Of a DNA stretch of 64,000 nucleotides, positions 63,948-64,000 are shown in pieces. Origin of the DNA: Bin5 sp965221345. GTDB taxonomy: Bacteria; Chloroflexota; Anaerolineae; Caldilineales; Caldilineaceae. Position 1 is the stretch's first letter, and every line of letters begins with the position of its first letter. Below the pieces are notes generated by a model. The model was given only the letters and a program-made list of their open reading frames with translations, was not told the origin of the DNA and made no database searches. The position numbers and the translations under genes were made by a program. The DNA lies in assembly GCA_965221345.1 (NCBI GenBank), contig CBDCSD010000002.1, positions 1 to 64,000 on the forward strand. Direction: 5' to 3'.

Positions 63948-64000
63948 CTAATACTCCACCCGTCGCGAAAGGAACCGCAACTGGATGATTGTTATGAGCA
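63948..64000 (-). CDS. Sugar ABC transporter permease (UgpA/MalF-like), C-terminal end
   Basis: Only the last 16 codons and a TAG at 63948-63950 are in the window: 'LITIIQLRFLSRRVEY', the typical C terminus of the first sugar permease. Order and strand fit the following MalG-like gene. Confidence 0.75.
   Translation of the reverse strand, partial: LITIIQLRFLSRRVEY

Overview
The window is about 60% GC, with short operons on both strands, Shine-Dalgarno-type starts and sigma70-type promoters. A paired TIGR03960 radical SAM and DUF2344 protein, an RmtB-like 16S rRNA methyltransferase gene of the kind known from environmental Chloroflexi, many CoA-ligase, CaiB and enolase-superfamily catabolic genes, and GGGCACCCACAAGGGG-type repeats together suggest a chromosome of an uncultured Chloroflexota bacterium, possibly Caldilineales-like. 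This placement is inferred, not proven; no rRNA operon is present.

Layout. 0-7 kb: the end of a ceramidase-like gene, a Gfo/Idh/MocA oxidoreductase, the radical SAM/DUF2344 pair, tRNA-Glu with promoter and terminator, and a RidA/enolase-superfamily operon. 7-10 kb: a Phd/PIN toxin-antitoxin pair with a perfect palindromic operator, and two copies of a transposon-like element with 10-bp target duplications. 10-15 kb: PLP enzyme, thioredoxin-like protein, M81 (MlrC) peptidase and phytoene desaturase. 16-18 kb: rplU-rpmA-rpmE-tdk behind a promoter and a probable attenuator; bL21 carries a long 11-residue-repeat tail. 18-24 kb: acyl-CoA ligase between 110-bp repeat arrays, then an accessory island with GxxExxY, an FRG-TPR gene between two HsdM tail remnants, HicB and DUF2442/DUF4160. 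24-28 kb: acyl-CoA dehydrogenase, CaiB, MaoC and GNAT genes. 28-32 kb: RmtB-like methyltransferase, a PD-(D/E)XK-like protein, smpB, a CtpA-type protease and a third element copy. 32-45 kb: RraA-like protein, a split MTHFR pair, a complete peptide/oligosaccharide-type ABC importer with two dehydrogenases, and a decayed duplicate of the MTHFR pair. 46-54 kb: CopG-like protein, two-component system, spondin/LysM secreted protein, a TlpA-like lipoprotein with an in-frame TGA, and a UvrD-like helicase-related protein. 54-64 kb: a 1280-residue PGRP-type protein, scpA, acs, sucDC and the end of a sugar ABC transporter operon.

The strongest new observation is at 50951. The TlpA-like lipoprotein has a TGA exactly where its family has the nucleophilic Cys of the CxxC motif. 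An 8-bp hairpin with a GUU loop lies 18 nt downstream, as expected for a bacterial SECIS. This is a candidate selenoprotein of U-x-x-C type. Other notable points are the element family with 15-bp inverted ends and 10-bp target duplications, the intrinsic aminoglycoside-resistance-type methyltransferase, the switch-like leader upstream of rplU, and the FRG-TPR gene embedded in the debris of a type I restriction locus.
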